64,000 bases of DNA, from positions 124,001 to 188,000 of the forward strand of contig JAUIKS010000018.1 of NCBI GenBank assembly GCA_030430565.1, in the 5' to 3' direction. Under the pieces are notes generated by a model, which saw nothing but the letters and a program-made list of their open reading frames with translations, ran no database searches and was not told the origin of the DNA. The translations under genes were made by a program, and so were the position numbers. The stretch comes from Polyangia bacterium (GTDB lineage Bacteria > Myxococcota_A > Polyangia > Nannocystales > Nannocystaceae). Shown here piece after piece: positions 62,118 to 64,000 of the stretch. Position 1 is the stretch's first letter, and each line of letters opens with the position of its first letter.

Positions 62118-63259
62118 GCACGATGGAGCGCGCGACGAGCAACCCTACGAGCAACGCGACGAACAACCGTACGAACAACGCGACGAACAATCGTACGAAC
62201 AACGCGACGAACAACGCGGCGAACAACGCGGCGAACAACGCGGCGAACAACGCGGCGAACAACGCGGCGAACAACGCGGCGAACAACGCGACGAACAACG
62301 CGGCGACGACCGCGTCGAAGGAGGCAGCGGGGGACGCAGCGGCGCGCTCGTGCGCGCCGGCGGCGATTCGCTGGGAGGGGGTGATGCCCGCCGTCACGAC
62401 GCCGCTGACGGAGGACTACGCGGTCGACCACGAGTTCCTCGAGCGTCACGTCCGCTGGCTGCGGAGCTTCGGGATGAGCGCGATCATCCCGCTCGGATCG
62501 CTGGGGGAGGGCGCGACCCTGCGCGGTGACGAGCGGCGCGCGGTGATCACGACGACGGTGCGCGCGTGTGACGGTGAGACGCCGGTGGTCCCGGCGATCT
62601 CGGCGCTGTCGACCGCCGAGGCGATCGAGCAGGCCGAGCACGCGCGCGCGGCGGGCTGCAGCGGGCTGATGGTCTTGCCGCCCTACGTGCACCGGGGGAG
62701 CTGGCGCGAGATGGAGGCGCACTTCACGGCGGTGATCTCGGCGACGGCGCTGCCGTGCATGCTCTACAACAACCCCATCGCGTACGGGACTGATGTCAAG
62801 CCCGCGCAGATCGCCGCGCTCGCGGAGCGTCACGCGAACCTCGTCGCGGTCAAAGAGTCAAGCGGTGATGTCAGGCGCATCACTGCGATCCGCGCGCTCG
62901 TTGGCGAGCGTCTGCGGCTCTGCGTCGGGCTCGACGACGCGGTCGTGGAAGGTGTCCGCGCGGGCGCGGACGGCTGGGTCGCGGGTGTCGTGAACGCGCT
63001 CCCGCGGGAGTCGGTCGCGCTGTTCGAAGGCGCTCGCGCGGGGGCGCGAGAGCTCACAGACGCGCGCTACCGGCGAATCCTGCCGCTCTTGCGCATGGAC
63101 ACGGTTCCCGAGTTCGTGCAACTCATCAAGCTGATGCAGGTCGCCGTCGAAATGGGCAGCGCGCGGGTGCGTGCGCCGAGGCTCGAGCTATCGGGCGCGG
63201 CGCGGGCGCGGGCCGAGGCGGCGATCCGAGCGGCGATCCAGGAGGCGAGAGAACCATGA
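62114..63259 (+). CDS. lhpC: Pyrroline-4-hydroxy-2-carboxylate deaminase (DHDPS family) with Asn-rich N-terminal extension
   Basis: 381 aa from GTG 62114 (GTGA overlap) or 378 aa from ATG 62123. Class I aldolase fold: RWEGVMPAVTTPLTEDYAVD (about 86-105), GSLGEGATL, LYNNPIAYGTD, and Schiff-base Lys in LVAVKESSGD (about 246). It makes 2-oxoglutarate semialdehyde in the hydroxyproline pathway. Residues 10-65 are 14 tetrapeptide units, mainly NNAA, coded by a 12-bp repeat; the deaminases known have no such segment. An internal ATG at 62382 has GGAGGGGG but would cut into the conserved first strand, so the extension is probably translated. Confidence 0.88.
   Translation: MSTMERATSNPTSNATNNRTNNATNNRTNNATNNAANNAANNAANNAANNAANNAANNATNNAATTASKEAAGDAAARSCAPAAIRWEGVMPAVTTPLTEDYAVDHEFLERHVRWLRSFGMSAIIPLGSLGEGATLRGDERRAVITTTVRACDGETPVVPAISALSTAEAIEQAEHARAAGCSGLMVLPPYVHRGSWREMEAHFTAVISATALPCMLYNNPIAYGTDVKPAQIAALAERHANLVAVKESSGDVRRITAIRALVGERLRLCVGLDDAVVEGVRAGADGWVAGVVNALPRESVALFEGARAGARELTDARYRRILPLLRMDTVPEFVQLIKLMQVAVEMGSARVRAPRLELSGAARARAEAAIRAAIQEAREP
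62141..62308 (+). repeat. 12-bp tandem repeat at the 5' end of the deaminase gene
   Basis: Fourteen units of AAC-GC/GG-AC variants coding N-(A/P/R)-(T/A)-(N/S/T). Six consecutive units from about 62213 to 62284 are identical (AACGCGGCGAAC), and flanking units show ACG or CGT variants. In-frame expansion would lengthen the Asn-rich tail without a frameshift. Confidence 0.9.
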
Positions 63260-64000
63260 CGGATGCGGCGAAGCCGGACGATCGTGCGGCTGCGGAGCTA
63301 CGCGGTGAGCACTGGATCGCGGGCGAAGCTTCCCGTGGAGGGGGCGACGCGTTCCACGGAGTGGATCCGACGTCGAGCGAGCGGCTCGAGCCGGCGTACT
63401 TCGACGCCGGCGACGCGGAGCTCGAGCGCGCCGCCTTGGCGGCCGTCTCGGCGGCGCCGCGTCTCGCCAGCGCGAGGGCTGATCGAGCCGCGCTGCTCGA
63501 GGCGATCGCCGACGAGATCATGGCGCTCGGCGACTCGCTGCTCGAGCGCTGCGAGCGGGAGACCGCGCTGCCGCGCGCGCGCCTCGTGGGCGAGCGCGGG
63601 CGGACGACGAGCCAGCTGCGGATGTTCGCGGCGGTCGTGCGCGACGGCGGCTACGTCGACGCGCGCATCGATCGAGGGGACCCCGAGCGGAGCCCCGCGC
63701 CGCGCCCCGACGTTCGCCGGATGCTGCACCCGCTCGGCCCGGTCGCGGTGTTCGGCGCGAGCAACTTCCCGCTCGCGTTCTCGGTCGCGGGCGGCGACAC
63801 GGCCGCGGCGCTCGCCGCCGGCTGCCCGGCGATCGTCAAGGGTCACCCGGCGCACCCCGGGACCTCGGAGCTGGTCGCGCGCGCGATCACGGCGGCGGTC
63901 AAGAAGGTCGGGCTGCCCGCGGGCGTGTTCAGCCTCCTGCACGGCCGGGGTCGCGCGCTGGGGGCGAAGCTCGTGCAGCACCCGGCGATCAAGGCGGTCG
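63256..64000 (+). CDS. lhpG: 2-Oxoglutarate semialdehyde dehydrogenase, NADP-dependent ALDH (3' end outside window)
   Basis: ATG 63256 overlaps the deaminase stop (ATGA); 248 codons are visible and the frame runs off the window. Aldehyde dehydrogenase of the KGSADH type: VFGASNFPLAFSVAGGDTAA (about 173-192, equivalent to the Rossmann entry), AAGCPAIVKGHPAHPGTS and GLPAGVFSLLHGRG. The His in KGHPAHP follows the Lys that binds the coenzyme. The catalytic Cys lies beyond the window. It completes conversion of hydroxyproline to 2-oxoglutarate. Confidence 0.88.
   Translation, partial: MTDAAKPDDRAAAELRGEHWIAGEASRGGGDAFHGVDPTSSERLEPAYFDAGDAELERAALAAVSAAPRLASARADRAALLEAIADEIMALGDSLLERCERETALPRARLVGERGRTTSQLRMFAAVVRDGGYVDARIDRGDPERSPAPRPDVRRMLHPLGPVAVFGASNFPLAFSVAGGDTAAALAAGCPAIVKGHPAHPGTSELVARAITAAVKKVGLPAGVFSLLHGRGRALGAKLVQHPAIKAV

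Noticed and set aside
62141..62308. Tandem repeat considered as a CRISPR or other RNA-guided array
   Set aside because: Unit is 12 bp with no spacers and stays in frame in an enzyme gene.

Overview
The window is very GC-rich and gene-dense and looks like the chromosome of a marine or soil myxobacterium close to the Nannocystaceae (Myxococcota). The signs are two MYXO-CTERM-type tails (CGCS...GLRRRRR at about 47080 and GLTARRRR at about 57940), an ADYC-domain lipoprotein, a DUF4215-type Cys-rich repeat, Thr/Ser/Gly-rich linkers behind lipoboxes, a (Gly-Asp)n lipoprotein, formylglycine-generating-enzyme (FGE) domains fused to a Ser/Thr kinase and to a DUF4388-like module, and an animal-type lipoxygenase. 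Assignment to the family is inference from these hallmarks; no rRNA is present.

Layout. 1-10.8 kb: end of a UvrD-like helicase, a hybrid histidine kinase, a minus-strand lipoxygenase/macro-domain pair and a giant kinase-nSTAND-FGE protein. 11-19 kb: surface and lipoprotein genes, including an ADYC protein with 12 tandem WQGxx repeats, a DUF4388/FGE protein, a vWA lipoprotein with a small partner, and a membrane-anchored protein that shares the partner's domain. 19-30 kb: a STAS-like regulator, a PAS histidine kinase, then a three-gene unit of YqiJ-like membrane protein, YqiK-like flotillin and a 1,804-residue DUF3686 AAA ATPase. 30-40 kb: propeller lipoprotein, ABC-F ATPase (uup), Gly-rich RRM protein, RpoD-family sigma factor, small membrane and secreted proteins, a short Mur ligase and the GD-repeat lipoprotein.

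40-46 kb is the accessory region. A decayed TPR gene carrying a 36-bp perfect palindrome is followed by a visibly AT-richer island (about 41.27-44.44 kb). The island encodes a protein whose first 85 residues fit an effector-associated domain (EAD1) and, translationally coupled to it, an atypical protein kinase with large insertions. An XRE regulator with its own inverted-repeat operator and two small genes (one faintly ArdA-like) sit beside it. This is the best candidate for an undescribed conflict/defence system here.

46-58 kb: a MYXO-CTERM protein lacking a signal peptide, an HSL-type esterase, an MDR oxidoreductase, a lipoprotein, and a TetR-led operon for a Lol/MacB-like ABC system (LolA-like periplasmic protein, two FtsX permeases, ATPase, outer-membrane barrel). 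58-64 kb: a tightly overlapping trans-4-hydroxy-L-proline catabolic operon (epimerase, three-subunit D-hydroxyproline dehydrogenase, deaminase, semialdehyde dehydrogenase cut by the window end). The deaminase carries a strange Asn-rich tandem-repeat N-terminal extension.
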